From: Verticiella alkaliphila
GTDB lineage: Bacteria > Pseudomonadota > Gammaproteobacteria > Burkholderiales > Burkholderiaceae_B
Assembly: GCF_018904615.1 (NCBI RefSeq)
Contig: NZ_JADCNH010000002.1
Location: 1 to 64,000, forward strand
Direction of reading: 5' to 3'
DNA: 64,000 nt
Shown here in pieces: positions 17,275 to 25,930 of this stretch (positions within the stretch are counted from its first letter, which is position 1; each line of letters opens with the position of its first letter). The position numbers were made by a program, and so were the translations under genes. The notes beneath the pieces are model-generated. The model was not told where the DNA came from, did no database searches, and worked only from the letters and a program-made list of their open reading frames with translations.

Positions 17275-17958
17275 ATGTCCTTTACTCCTGCCACGCATTC
17301 CCGTTTCCCCGTCCTCACGGCGGCGCCGTTCGCGCAGCGTCTGTCGCGTGCCCTGCATCAGCTGCGTCTGGGCCGCCCGGTGATCGTCCTGGACGATGCC
17401 GATCGCGAGAACGAAGCCGATCTCATCGTCGCTGCCGACAAGCTCACCGTGCCCGTCATGGCCCAGCTCATTCGCGACGGCAGCGGCATCGTCTGCCTGT
17501 GCCTGCCCGGCGACGTGCTGGATCAGCTCGAGCTGCCCCAGATGGCGCAGCGCAACGGCAGCCGTTTCAGCACGGCTTTCACCGTGTCCATCGAAGCCCG
17601 TGAGGGCGTGAGCACCGGGGTCTCCGCCGCCGATCGCGTCACCACCATCCGCGCCGCCTGCGCAGCTGGCGCGAAGCCGGCGGATCTCGTGAGCCCGGGT
17701 CATGTCTTCCCGCTGCGTGCCCAGGCAGGTGGGGTGTTGACGCGGCGCGGCCATACCGAGGGCTCGGTGGACCTGGCCCGGCTGGCGGGCCTTTCCCCCG
17801 CCGGCGTGCTGTGCGAGCTGATGAATCCCGATGGCACCATGATGCGCGGTGAGCAGCTGGATCGCTATGCGGCCGTCCATGGCCTGGTGGCGCTCACCAT
17901 CGCCGAGCTTGCCGAGCACTTGCAGGCTCAGACGCAGGCCCTGGCCGAGGCGGCCTGA
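17275..17958 (+). CDS. ribB: 3,4-dihydroxy-2-butanone 4-phosphate synthase (stand-alone RibB)
   Basis: RibB makes the four-carbon unit of riboflavin from ribulose 5-phosphate. The 227-residue product contains [15 protein letters not shown], the acidic metal-binding loop, then [20 protein letters not shown], and the second ligand region [19 protein letters not shown]; it ends after the DHBP synthase domain, without a GTP cyclohydrolase II fusion. The start at 17275 follows GAGAG. The FMN riboswitch upstream supports the assignment. The gene appears monocistronic. Confidence 0.95.
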   Translation: MSFTPATHSRFPVLTAAPFAQRLSRALHQLRLGRPVIVLDDADRENEADLIVAADKLTVPVMAQLIRDGSGIVCLCLPGDVLDQLELPQMAQRNGSRFSTAFTVSIEAREGVSTGVSAADRVTTIRAACAAGAKPADLVSPGHVFPLRAQAGGVLTRRGHTEGSVDLARLAGLSPAGVLCELMNPDGTMMRGEQLDRYAAVHGLVALTIAELAEHLQAQTQALAEAA

Positions 17959-18040
17959 GCCGCCCGATCGGGCGTTGGCGGGCCCGCACTGACTGTCGCG
18001 CAGGCCTGTCGCGGCGGGGCGGCGTGGTAAGGTGCGGGGC

Positions 18041-18682
18041 ATGACTGCCCCGCAAACTGCCGCCTTCAGCGCGGATGATCTCCTGCTTCTCGAACGCACC
18101 GCCGACGCCCTGAGCGCCTGGTGGGGCAAGCCCGTCATGGCCGAACATGGCCAGACGGAGGGCGTGCCCTGGGCCGTCTTTGGCCTGCCGCTCGCGATCC
18201 AGGGCGACGACGACGAGGATCCCGAATCCTTTGCCGTCTGGCAGATGGGCGGTGCCGGCGCGCAGCGCCTGGGCAATGCGGGCGGGCTCGCCCCCGCGCC
18301 GGACGACGTGCACGATTGCCGCCTGCTCTGGGCGATCCAGGTCGGGACCGAGCCCGGTGAGCGCTACGTGCGCCTGGATGGCACCGGCCAGGTCGAGGCT
18401 TGGTCGGATGATCTGGGCGAACTGTTGCCGTTCCAGGTCGATGCGGACGAATCCGCGGGCGTCGACGGATTTCCGGAAGACGACGAGGACGACGAAGACG
18501 CCGCCATGGCGTTCCTGCGCGATGCGCAGGCCAAGGACGCCACCCCGCCGCACGACCATTCGCACCATCACGACCACTCGCACGATCACGGCACCTGCGG
18601 CGGACATGACCACGACCACGGGCACGACGCGCCGGGGAATGGCTCTCACTCCGTGCGGGGCGGCTCGCGCACCCGGCATTGA
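18041..18682 (+). CDS. Uncharacterised acidic protein with a His/Asp-rich C-terminal tail
   Basis: A 213-residue protein of no family I recognise. Residues 1-140 look like a compact soluble domain (LLLLERTADALSAWWGKP near the start, then FAVWQMGGAGAQRLGNAGG). A run of acidic residues follows (about 143-160), and the last 40 residues are packed with His and Asp in repeats such as HDHSHHHDHSHDH and HDHDHGHD. Such tails bind nickel, zinc or cobalt in SlyD, HypB and some metallochaperones. No metal-enzyme gene is adjacent. The ATG at 18041 is chosen over an upstream GTG at 18032. Confidence 0.65.
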   Translation: MTAPQTAAFSADDLLLLERTADALSAWWGKPVMAEHGQTEGVPWAVFGLPLAIQGDDDEDPESFAVWQMGGAGAQRLGNAGGLAPAPDDVHDCRLLWAIQVGTEPGERYVRLDGTGQVEAWSDDLGELLPFQVDADESAGVDGFPEDDEDDEDAAMAFLRDAQAKDATPPHDHSHHHDHSHDHGTCGGHDHDHGHDAPGNGSHSVRGGSRTRH

Positions 18683-18841
18683 CGATTGGACGGGCACGCC
18701 GGGCGCTGCCTCGGCCGCCGGGCGTCGGGGCTCCCCCGTTCGCGGCCGGTGGCTTGGCCCGGCAATTGCTGAGTTGCCCGGGGCCTGCTGATTGCGTGCT
18801 TCGCACGCCGTTGGTCCACCCCCGTTCGTTGTCTCCCCTGC

Positions 18842-19555
18842 ATGGCCGTTGATCTGAGTCCTGGCCGTTCCCCTGCTCGACCCTGGCTGCTGCCGCTCGT
18901 CGCGGCGCTGGTGCTGGCTGCCGTCGTGGCGGGTATCTGGCTGTTGACGCCCCTGCGTGACCATCTCACGGTGGACGACTTCGTTGCGGCCGCGGACGCC
19001 CTGGAAGACATGCCGTTCGCGCCCCTGATCGTGATCGCGGTCTATGTGATCGGGCCCTTCCTCCTGGTGCCCCTTACTGTCACGGTGGCGGCGACTGGCG
19101 CCATCTTTGGTGCCTGGCCGGGGCTGGCCTATGCCTTCGTCGGCTCCATGCTGGCGGCCTATCTTTCATTTCTCGTCGGCTCTCTCGTGGGCGGCCGCAA
19201 TCTGCGCCGGATTGCCGGCGCGCGCGTGGATGCGCTCAGTCGCAAGGTGGCGAGCAAAGGCGTGCGGGCCGTGCTGGCTGTGCGGCTGGTGCCCGTGGCG
19301 CCGTTTGTCGTGGTCAATCTGGTGGCGGGCGCCTCGGCCATTCGTCTGCGCGATTACATGCTGGGGACGATGCTGGGCATGTTGCCGGGCATTCTGATCA
19401 AGGTGGTCTTCGTCGATCAGCTCGCGCAGGCGGCCGAGACCTCCGATATGGACGCCCTGGGCAAGCTCGCCATCGCCGCCGTGGTGCTGGTGCTGTTGGG
19501 TGTCGTCGTCCGGCGTGCCTTGCGTCGCCGTGCGGCGCGGCGGGATGACGACTGA
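18842..19555 (+). CDS. TVP38/TMEM64 (VTT domain) family membrane protein
   Basis: A 237-residue inner-membrane protein of the VTT/DedA-like family. It has an N-terminal helix, then the VTT core: FLLVPLTVTVAATGAIFGAWPG, GSMLAAYLSFLVGSLVGG, and VRLVPVAPFVVVNLVAGAS, with helical segments to about residue 220 and a basic C-terminus. The conserved Gly/Pro re-entrant segments are present. Family members are thought to scramble or transport lipids; the role here is unknown. The small anchored protein gene follows after 18 bases, probably in the same transcript. Confidence 0.85.
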   Translation: MAVDLSPGRSPARPWLLPLVAALVLAAVVAGIWLLTPLRDHLTVDDFVAAADALEDMPFAPLIVIAVYVIGPFLLVPLTVTVAATGAIFGAWPGLAYAFVGSMLAAYLSFLVGSLVGGRNLRRIAGARVDALSRKVASKGVRAVLAVRLVPVAPFVVVNLVAGASAIRLRDYMLGTMLGMLPGILIKVVFVDQLAQAAETSDMDALGKLAIAAVVLVLLGVVVRRALRRRAARRDDD

Positions 19556-19573
19556 CGGCGGATACCCCCACCC

Positions 19574-20044
19574 ATGCGCGTCACGCCCGTTCTCACGATT
19601 GTCGTCATTGTCCTGGCGGCCCTGGCCGGCACGGCGTTGGCCACGGCGCTCGCCTTGCTGTGGCCTGATCGCTACGTCACCCGGCCAGGCTGGCCCACGT
19701 ATTACCTGGGGATCTCCGCGCTGGTGCGCGACGCCCCCGTGGCGGGTGCGGCGGCGCCGCCGCTCTACGCGGGATCGCTGGGCACGACACGGGTGGCGGC
19801 GCAGTCCGAACTGACGATGCTGCTGGCGCCCGGGCAGAGCGAGGCGGCGTGGCAGGCGCAGCAGGACTATCTGCGAGCCCTGGGCTTCGTCCCGATGCGC
19901 ACGCCGGCGGCCGAACCCGCATCGCCGGCCTGGCGCAACGCGGCCTTCCTTGCTCCACGTGGCGGCGGCGTCGTGCTGCTCACGCTGGATCCGGTCGGTG
20001 ACGGCGGCGTCGGCGCGCAGCTCAACCTCTTGCACTTGCGCTAG
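19574..20044 (+). CDS. Uncharacterised small N-terminally anchored protein
   Basis: A 156-residue protein with one N-terminal hydrophobic segment (about 7-30), which could be a signal peptide or an anchor, followed by a mixed domain with no motif I know. The C-terminal half ends with GGGVVLLTLDPVGD and a short beta-like stretch. It follows the VTT gene by 18 bases on the same strand, so the two may work together in the envelope. It converges with the motB-like gene. Confidence 0.6.
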   Translation: MRVTPVLTIVVIVLAALAGTALATALALLWPDRYVTRPGWPTYYLGISALVRDAPVAGAAAPPLYAGSLGTTRVAAQSELTMLLAPGQSEAAWQAQQDYLRALGFVPMRTPAAEPASPAWRNAAFLAPRGGGVVLLTLDPVGDGGVGAQLNLLHLR

Positions 20045-20119
20045 GAACGTCGACATCCGGCACGCCCGACACGGGTCAGGAGCCGTCTGCGGCGGCCTTT
20101 GCAAGCGCCCACGGCCGGC

Positions 20120-21389
20120 CTAGCGTGCGGGCGGGATGTCCATGATGAGTTCCACCCGGCGGTTGGTCGAGCGGCCCTGCGGGGTGTCGTTCGTCGTCAG
20201 CGGGCGCGTGTGGGCATAGCCCACAGCCCGCATGCGGTCGGACGCGATCCCATGGCGCGACAGATAGCGCACGACGCTCGTGGCGCGGGCCGTGGCGAGT
20301 TCCCAGTTTGAGGCGAAGCGGTCGTTCTGGATGGGAATGATGTCCGTATGACCTTCGATCGACAGCGGGTACGGGTTGCGCGCCAGCACGTTGGCCAGGC
20401 GGTCCAGGACGTCGGAGCCAGTCAGCGCGAGATCGGCCTGTCCGGACGGGAAGAGAATCTCGTTGCTGATGCGAAAGCTCACGGATTGCGCATTGACGAT
20501 GACGTCGATGCCGTCGCCCAGTTCGCCCAGGCCGAGTCCTTCGACCGAGGGCGGTGCGGGCTGCGCGGGCTCTGGCGGCGCGGTGTCGACGGCGGCGGGC
20601 GGCGGCGTCTGTTCGGCCAGCGTCGCGAAGCCCGGCAGCGACCAGCGGCTGGGCTGTGCCGGGTCTGGCAGGCGCAGACGCGTGCCGATCCAGGGGCCAT
20701 CTTCGACGAGCGCGAGCGCCGGGAAGGCAGGGCGCCGGGCGGGGCGCCGCGGTGGCAGCGGCCGGAGGTGCCGGCGTGCCGGCGGACGGCGCTGAAGCGC
20801 CAGCCGGGTCGCTGGCCTGCGTGCGGGCGGCTGACGGGGTCTGGCGAGGCGATGTCGGGTCGTGCGGCGTCGTTGCGGCCGGCATCGCGATCAGTGGGGC
20901 GTCAGGCGACGTCGATTGAGGCGCACTTGCGAGCGTCGTCATACCCGCGACGGCGGGCTCGACCGTCTCGGCTGCCTGCGACGGCTCAGGCGTGATGGCT
21001 GGGGGCGCCGCATCGTTCGAGGTCGGTGCTGCGACGGCAGGCAGTGCCGTCGTACCCGCACCCGTCGTGGCGGGATGCTCAGTAGACGGGGTATCTGCCG
21101 TCAGCGCCGCCAGCGGCGCGGCGAGGCTGGGCGTCGCGCTCGCCTCTGCGCGCGTCCCATGCATGCGAGAGATCGCCAGTAACACCACCAGCATCACCAG
21201 CAATAGCGTAACGATGTCCAGATACGAAATGAGCCAGCCGTCGTTCTCGCGGTTGGCGGGCGGCGGCGCGCGCCAGCGGCTGGCGCGCGTTTGCTGGGCC
21301 TGGCGTTCGAGGCTGTCGAGCCGCTGCAGGCGTCGGCGCAGATCGGGGTGCAGCGACTTCAGCGCCGAGGTCGTGGGGGTGGCGCTCAT
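20120..21389 (-). CDS. MotB-like stator protein with OmpA domain, broken by a frame change near 20,725-20,760
   Basis: The first frame gives a cytoplasmic N-terminus, one membrane helix with the proton-channel Asp (SYLDIVTLLLVMLVVLLA, about 56-74), and an unusually long Ala/Pro/Thr-rich linker. The second frame gives PAFPALALVEDGPW, GDGIDVIVNAQSVSF and a peptidoglycan-binding OmpA/MotB domain with IEGHTDIIPI and NRRVELIM. The span of 1270 bases is one more than a multiple of three. The change lies in a C-rich stretch at the end of the linker. The gene overlaps motA (ATGA). Total length would be about 422 residues, longer than flagellar MotB (about 300). Confidence 0.8.
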
Positions 21390-22246
21390 CGCGTGGATGG
21401 CGCGCTGCCAGCGGGAGTGGCGCGGGCCGGGGCGGCCGCAGGCGGGGTCTTGGCCGTGGCCGTCGGCGGCGCGTCGTCGTCGGCCTCGTTCGCAAACGCG
21501 TTCAAGGCCTCGCGCATGAAGGCCGGGCTGCGCTTCTCGGCCATCATGCCCACGCCTTGCAGCAGCATGTCCATGAGGTGCACGCGTTGCTCAGTGCGGC
21601 GCTCGAGCTTCACGGCGATGGGCTTGCACACGAGGTTGGCGATCAGGATGCCGTAGAACGTCGTCATGAGCGCAATCGCCATCTGCTGGCCGATCACGAT
21701 GATGTCGCCGTCGCCCAGCACGTAGAGCAGGTTGATGAGGCCGACGAGGGTACCCAGCATGCCGAAAGCCGGGGCAAAGCCTGCCATCACGCGAAAGAGC
21801 TCGGCTTCGGCCTGTTCGCGGGCGCGCAGGCGCGCGATGCGCCACTGGAGCAGTTCGGCGATCTCGTGCTCGGGGGTGTTGTCGATGACGAGCTGCACGC
21901 CGGTGCGCAGGAATGGGTTGCGCACGTCGGCCAGGGCCTGCTCGACCTTGCGCACGTCGTGCCGCGACCAGAGCTGGGCGATGTGCACGAGGTCCTCGAT
22001 GTCATGCGCGCTGGAATCCTGCTCGTGGCGGAACACCGTCTTGACCAGGGCGAAGATGCGCAGCACCTCGCGCAGCGGGTAGCTGATGAACGTGGCCGCG
22101 AGCGTGCCGCCGACGACGATGGCCAGGCCGGGGTAGTTCAGATACAGGCTGGGATCGTTGGCGGCAAAGGCCAGGATGGCCGCCAGCAGCGCGACGCTGG
22201 CGACGATGCCGATGACGGTGGAGGGATTCAGACGGGCTTTGGTCAT
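21386..22246 (-). CDS. MotA/PomA-like stator membrane protein
   Basis: A 286-residue inner-membrane protein with four hydrophobic segments and the MotA pattern: NPSTVIGIVASVALLAAIL at the start, GGTLAATFISYPL, then the cytoplasmic loop with MAGFAPAFGMLGTLVGLINLL (the conserved Pro/Gly segment at helix 3) and IALMTTFYGILIANLV. It pairs with the MotB-like protein to form an ion-driven stator. No flagellar genes are in the window, so a flagellar or non-flagellar role cannot be decided. The C-terminal Ala/Pro tail is not typical. Confidence 0.82.
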   Translation of the reverse strand: MTKARLNPSTVIGIVASVALLAAILAFAANDPSLYLNYPGLAIVVGGTLAATFISYPLREVLRIFALVKTVFRHEQDSSAHDIEDLVHIAQLWSRHDVRKVEQALADVRNPFLRTGVQLVIDNTPEHEIAELLQWRIARLRAREQAEAELFRVMAGFAPAFGMLGTLVGLINLLYVLGDGDIIVIGQQMAIALMTTFYGILIANLVCKPIAVKLERRTEQRVHLMDMLLQGVGMMAEKRSPAFMREALNAFANEADDDAPPTATAKTPPAAAPARATPAGSAPSTR

Positions 22247-22467
22247 GGCGGTCCGCAGCCCGAGGGGCGCGGTCTGGACAAGGGTTCCGCCAGAATTGTA
22301 GTGAGCCCCCGCACCGGTCAAACGTGAAGAAACCGGGTGGAATGGCCGTTATATCGCGTGGGGCCGTAACACGTCCGGCGCACGCAGGCGGCGCGAGGCT
22401 GCCGGCGCGGGTTTCTGAAGCGCGAGGACAGGCCGAGACCGACAGCGCCCAGCGCAGGTCAGGCGGC

Positions 22468-22800
22468 TCAGTCCGGGTGCGGCCCAGGCGAGCGCTCTGC
22501 GCGGCGCACGAACACCGTCATTTCCTTTTCCGCCTGCTTGTCGCCGCGCCCCTGGGCCGCGGCGATGCCGTGGCGCCAGGCGTCTGCCGCAGCCGCCGTG
22601 TCGCCGGCGGCCATGTAGGCCTTGCCGAGCAGCTTCCAGGCAGCGGAATAGGTGGCGTCGTGGGCGACGCAGGCGCGCAGGTGCGTGATGGCGGGCGTCG
22701 GCTGACCGTCGTCCAGGTAGGCCTGCCCCAGGCCATAGCGCAGCAGGCTGTTGTCCTTGCCCGCGGCGAGCATGGTCTCAAGCGGGGTGATGCGGTCCAC
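22468..22800 (-). CDS. Small tetratricopeptide-repeat protein
   Basis: A 110-residue protein made mostly of two to three TPR units: LLRYGLGQAYLDDGQPTPA, AAWKLLGKAYMAAGDTAAAADAW, with the typical Trp/Leu/Gly/Tyr/Ala spacing. It probably acts as a protein-protein adaptor. It starts 22 bases after the ahpF stop on the same strand, so it may be the last gene of an ahpC-ahpF-tpr unit, although no functional link is known. Confidence 0.75.
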   Translation of the reverse strand: MDRITPLETMLAAGKDNSLLRYGLGQAYLDDGQPTPAITHLRACVAHDATYSAAWKLLGKAYMAAGDTAAAADAWRHGIAAAQGRGDKQAEKEMTVFVRRAERSPGPHPD

Positions 22801-22822
22801 GACAGACGCCTCCGGGTGTGGT

Positions 22823-24403
22823 TCAGGCCGTCTCCGCCTCGGCTTCCGCCGTCACGGGCGCGGACGTCCGGATGAGGTGATCGAAGGCGCTCAGCGCGGA
22901 CTTCGTGCCTTCACCCATGGCGACCACGATCTGCTTGTAGGGCACGGTCGTCGCGTCCCCTGCGGCAAAGACGCCCGGCACCGAGGTCTGCCCGCGGGCA
23001 TCGGTGACGATCTCACCATAGGGCGTGAGATCCACGGTGCCCTTCAACCACTGGGTGTTGGGCACCAGGCCGATCTGCACGAAGACGCCGGCAAGCGCCA
23101 CGGTATGGCTCTGGCCCGTGGTGCGGTCCTCATAGACGAGGCCATTCACGCGCTGCCCGTCGCCCGTGATCTCGGTCGTCTTGGCGTTCAGGATGACCTT
23201 CACGTTGGGCAGGCTGTTCAGCTTGTTCTGCAGCACGGCGTCGGCACGCAGCGCATCAGCGAATTCCACCAGCGTCACGTGTTCGACGATGCCCGCGAGA
23301 TCGATGGCCGCCTCCACGCCGGAGTTGCCCCCGCCGATCACCGCCACGCGCTTGCCCTTGAAGAGGGGGCCATCGCAGTGCGGGCAGTAGGCCACGCCCT
23401 GGTTCTTGTACTGCTGTTCGCCGGGCACGTTGATCTCGCGCCAGCGGGCGCCGGTGGCCAGTACGATGGCCTTGCCGCGCAGCACGCCGCCGTCGGCCAG
23501 GCGCACCTCGGCCAGCTCGCCGGGCACCAGGGCCTCGGCACGCTGCTGGTCGATGATGTCCACGCCGTAGCTGCGCACGTGGCGTTCGAGATCGGCCGCG
23601 AGCTTCGGGCCTTCCGTGTGCTCGACCGAGATGAAGTTCTCGATGGCGAGCGTATCGAGCACCTGGCCGCCGAAGCGCTCGGCCACGATGCCGGTGCGGA
23701 TGCCCTTGCGCGCGGCGTAGATGGCTGCCGCAGCGCCCGCCGGCCCACCGCCCACGACGAGCAGGTCGTAGGGGGCGCGCGCATTGATCTTCTCGGTGGC
23801 CTTGGCACCGGCACCGGTGTCGAGCTTTTTCAGGATCTGCGCGATCGTCATGCGGCCCTGGTCGAACACCTCGCCGTTCAGGAACACGGTCGGCACGGCC
23901 ATGATCTGGCGCGATTCGACTTCGTCCTGGAAGAGGGCGCCATCGATCGCCACGTGACGGATGCGCGGATTGATGACGGCCATCAGATTCAGCGCCTGCA
24001 CCACGTCCGGGCAGTTCTGGCAGGACAGCGAAAAGAAGGTCTCGAATTGGTAATCGCCCTCGAGCGCGCGGATCTGTTCGATCACGTCGGCCTCGACCTT
24101 GGGCGGATGCCCGCCCACCTGCAGCAGCGCCAGGATGAGCGAGGTGAATTCATGGCCCATCGGGATGCCGGCAAAGCTGACGGCGATGTCCGTCCCGGGG
24201 CGGGTGATGGCAAACGATGGTTTGCGCGGATCGGCGCCATCCTCGGCCACAGTGACGCGCTCGGACAGGCTGGCGATGTCGTGCAGCAGCGCGCGCAGTT
24301 CGTTCGACTTCGCGGTGCCGTCCAGCGTGGCGATCAGCGCAATCGGGTGGACGAGCTTGTCGAGGTAGCCTGCGAGCTGGGTCTTGATGTTGGCGTCGAG
24401 CAT
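22823..24403 (-). CDS. ahpF: Alkyl hydroperoxide reductase subunit F
   Basis: AhpF passes electrons from NADH via FAD and two disulfides to AhpC. The 526-residue product has an N-terminal double thioredoxin-like domain with CQNC (128-131), then a thioredoxin-reductase-like part with FAD motif [12 protein letters not shown] (about 216-227), the NADH motif [10 protein letters not shown] and the second redox pair CPHC (340-343). Length matches E. coli AhpF (521). It lies 96 bases after ahpC on the same strand, with a strong hairpin in between. Confidence 0.96.
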   Translation of the reverse strand: MLDANIKTQLAGYLDKLVHPIALIATLDGTAKSNELRALLHDIASLSERVTVAEDGADPRKPSFAITRPGTDIAVSFAGIPMGHEFTSLILALLQVGGHPPKVEADVIEQIRALEGDYQFETFFSLSCQNCPDVVQALNLMAVINPRIRHVAIDGALFQDEVESRQIMAVPTVFLNGEVFDQGRMTIAQILKKLDTGAGAKATEKINARAPYDLLVVGGGPAGAAAAIYAARKGIRTGIVAERFGGQVLDTLAIENFISVEHTEGPKLAADLERHVRSYGVDIIDQQRAEALVPGELAEVRLADGGVLRGKAIVLATGARWREINVPGEQQYKNQGVAYCPHCDGPLFKGKRVAVIGGGNSGVEAAIDLAGIVEHVTLVEFADALRADAVLQNKLNSLPNVKVILNAKTTEITGDGQRVNGLVYEDRTTGQSHTVALAGVFVQIGLVPNTQWLKGTVDLTPYGEIVTDARGQTSVPGVFAAGDATTVPYKQIVVAMGEGTKSALSAFDHLIRTSAPVTAEAEAETA

Positions 24404-24443
24404 GGCAATCCTTTCTGGAATTCTGGGTATTGCGGGGCAGTGC

Positions 24444-24468
24444 AGGCCCGGCCGCCAGGGCCGGGCCT
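24444..24468 (-). repeat. GC-rich hairpin between ahpC and ahpF
   Basis: AGGCCCGGCC and GGCCGGGCCT form a perfect 10-bp stem with a five-base loop. There is no U-run. It may reduce ahpF expression relative to ahpC or protect the ahpC message end. Confidence 0.5.
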
Positions 24469-24499
24469 TGGCCGGTGCGAGGCACCGGCGCGGCAGACC

Positions 24500-25063
24500 T
24501 TAGATCTTGCCGACGAGGTCCAGCGAGGGCTTGAGCGTCTCGGCGCCTTCTTCCCACTTGGCCGGGCACACTTCGTTCGGGTGTGCGGCGATGTACTGGG
24601 CAGCGCGCAGCTTGCGCAGCAGCTCTTCGGCGTTACGGCCGATGCCGTTGTCGTTGACTTCGATCAGCTTGATCTGGCCTTCGGGGTTGATCACGAAGGT
24701 GCCGCGCAGGGCCAGGCCTTCTTCTTCGATCAGCACTTCGAAGTTGCGGGCCAGCGTGGCGGTCGGGTCGCCCACGAGCGGGTACTGCACCTTGCGGATC
24801 GTGTCCGACGTGTCGTGCCAGGCCTTGTGGGTGAAGTGCGTGTCGGTGGAGATGCCGTAGATCTCAGCGCCGAGCTTCTGGAAGTCGGCGTAACGGTCGG
24901 CCAGATCGCCCAGCTCCGTCGGGCAGACGAAGGTGAAGTCAGCCGGGTAGAACACGAACACCGACCACTTGCCCTTCAGGCTGGCTTCGGTGACTTCCAC
25001 GAAATTGCCGTTGTGGTACGCGGTGGCCTTGAACGGCTTGACTTGGGTATTGACCAAAGACAT
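24500..25063 (-). CDS. ahpC: Alkyl hydroperoxide reductase subunit C (2-Cys peroxiredoxin)
   Basis: AhpC reduces hydrogen peroxide, organic peroxides and peroxynitrite in the cytoplasm. The 187-residue product is the same length as the E. coli protein. The peroxidatic Cys47 is in FYPADFTFVCPTE and the resolving Cys166 in NEVCPAKW. The ATG at 25063 is preceded by AAGGAG. ahpF follows 96 bases downstream. The leader contains a strong palindrome and AT-rich sequence that probably hold the promoter. Confidence 0.97.
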   Translation of the reverse strand: MSLVNTQVKPFKATAYHNGNFVEVTEASLKGKWSVFVFYPADFTFVCPTELGDLADRYADFQKLGAEIYGISTDTHFTHKAWHDTSDTIRKVQYPLVGDPTATLARNFEVLIEEEGLALRGTFVINPEGQIKLIEVNDNGIGRNAEELLRKLRAAQYIAAHPNEVCPAKWEEGAETLKPSLDLVGKI

Positions 25064-25144
25064 GAACTCTCCTTGAGGTTGAGGTGCTGCCGCCGGTCCG
25101 GATGGCCGTGACAGCGCGGTGAACGGTGCTGCCTGAACGTGCCA

Positions 25145-25180
25145 GTGCACGCTAAGCCGTCATGATGACGGCTAATGCAC
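25145..25180 (-). promoter_or_regulatory. Palindrome in the ahpC upstream region
   Basis: AGCCGTCAT-G-ATGACGGCT is a perfect 9-bp inverted repeat around one base (25155-25173), flanked by a second matching pair GTGCA / TGCAC (25145-25149, 25176-25180). It lies 92-117 bases before the ahpC ATG. It could be an operator for a peroxide-responsive regulator or the end signal of the ABC operon. ATAG at 25202-25205 on the minus strand and weaker half-sites could be part of an OxyR site, but the match is poor. Confidence 0.45.
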
Positions 25181-25204
25181 CATTGTACAAATCAATTGAT
25201 GCTA

Positions 25205-25930
25205 TTAACTTGATTGGTTTTGCGTATGATGAAGGGCCGTGTCCTCGACGATGAAGCCGTCCACGAGGCGGATGCGTCGATCGCAGGTCTCGGCAAGTCG
25301 CGCGTCGTGGGTGACCACGAGCACGGCACATCCCTCCCGGTCATGCACCCGGCGGAACAAGTCGAACACGGTGTCCGCCGTCTGCGTATCCAGATTGCCG
25401 GTGGGCTCATCGGCCACCACCAACAGAGGCCGGTGCACCAGTGCACGCGCCACGGCAACCCGCTGCTGCTGGCCACCGGACAGCTCCGTGGGCCGCTTGC
25501 CGGCGTGCTCGCCCAGACCCACTTCGTGCAGCAAGGCCTGCGCCCGATCACGTGCCGCGGCATCAGGGCGGCCGCCGGCGATCATCAGCGGCATCAACAC
25601 ATTCTCCAGCGCGGTGAAGGCGGGAATGAGGTGGTGGAACTGGAAGACGAAGCCCAGCGTGCGCCGGCGCAAGGCTGTGCGTGCGGTGTCGTCCAGCGTG
25701 CGCGTGGCATGACCGTCGAGCAGAATCTCGCCGGCCGTGGGCGCATCGAGCTGGGCAATGAGGTTGAGCAAGGTGCTCTTGCCCGAACCGGATGGCCCGA
25801 TCAAGGCCGCGAAATCGCCGCGTGGCAGCGTGAGATCAATGCCGTGCAGGACTTCGGCCTCGTTCGGACGGCCCACGTTGAAGGACTTGCGCACGCCGGA
25901 CAGGCGCAGAACCGGATCGCGTTCAGGCAT
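25205..25930 (-). CDS. ABC transporter ATPase (LolD/MacB type)
   Basis: A 241-residue ABC ATPase. It has Walker A GPSGSGKST (45-53), the Q-loop in FVFQFHHLIPAFTALEN (typical of LolD/MacB ATPases), signature LSGGQQQRVAVARAL, Walker B LLVVADEPTGNLD, and the H-switch in VVTHDARLA. It overlaps the permease gene by eight bases and with the adaptor forms a three-gene export or envelope-lipid system on the minus strand. The substrate is not evident. Confidence 0.9.
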   Translation of the reverse strand: MPERDPVLRLSGVRKSFNVGRPNEAEVLHGIDLTLPRGDFAALIGPSGSGKSTLLNLIAQLDAPTAGEILLDGHATRTLDDTARTALRRRTLGFVFQFHHLIPAFTALENVLMPLMIAGGRPDAAARDRAQALLHEVGLGEHAGKRPTELSGGQQQRVAVARALVHRPLLVVADEPTGNLDTQTADTVFDLFRRVHDREGCAVLVVTHDARLAETCDRRIRLVDGFIVEDTALHHTQNQSS

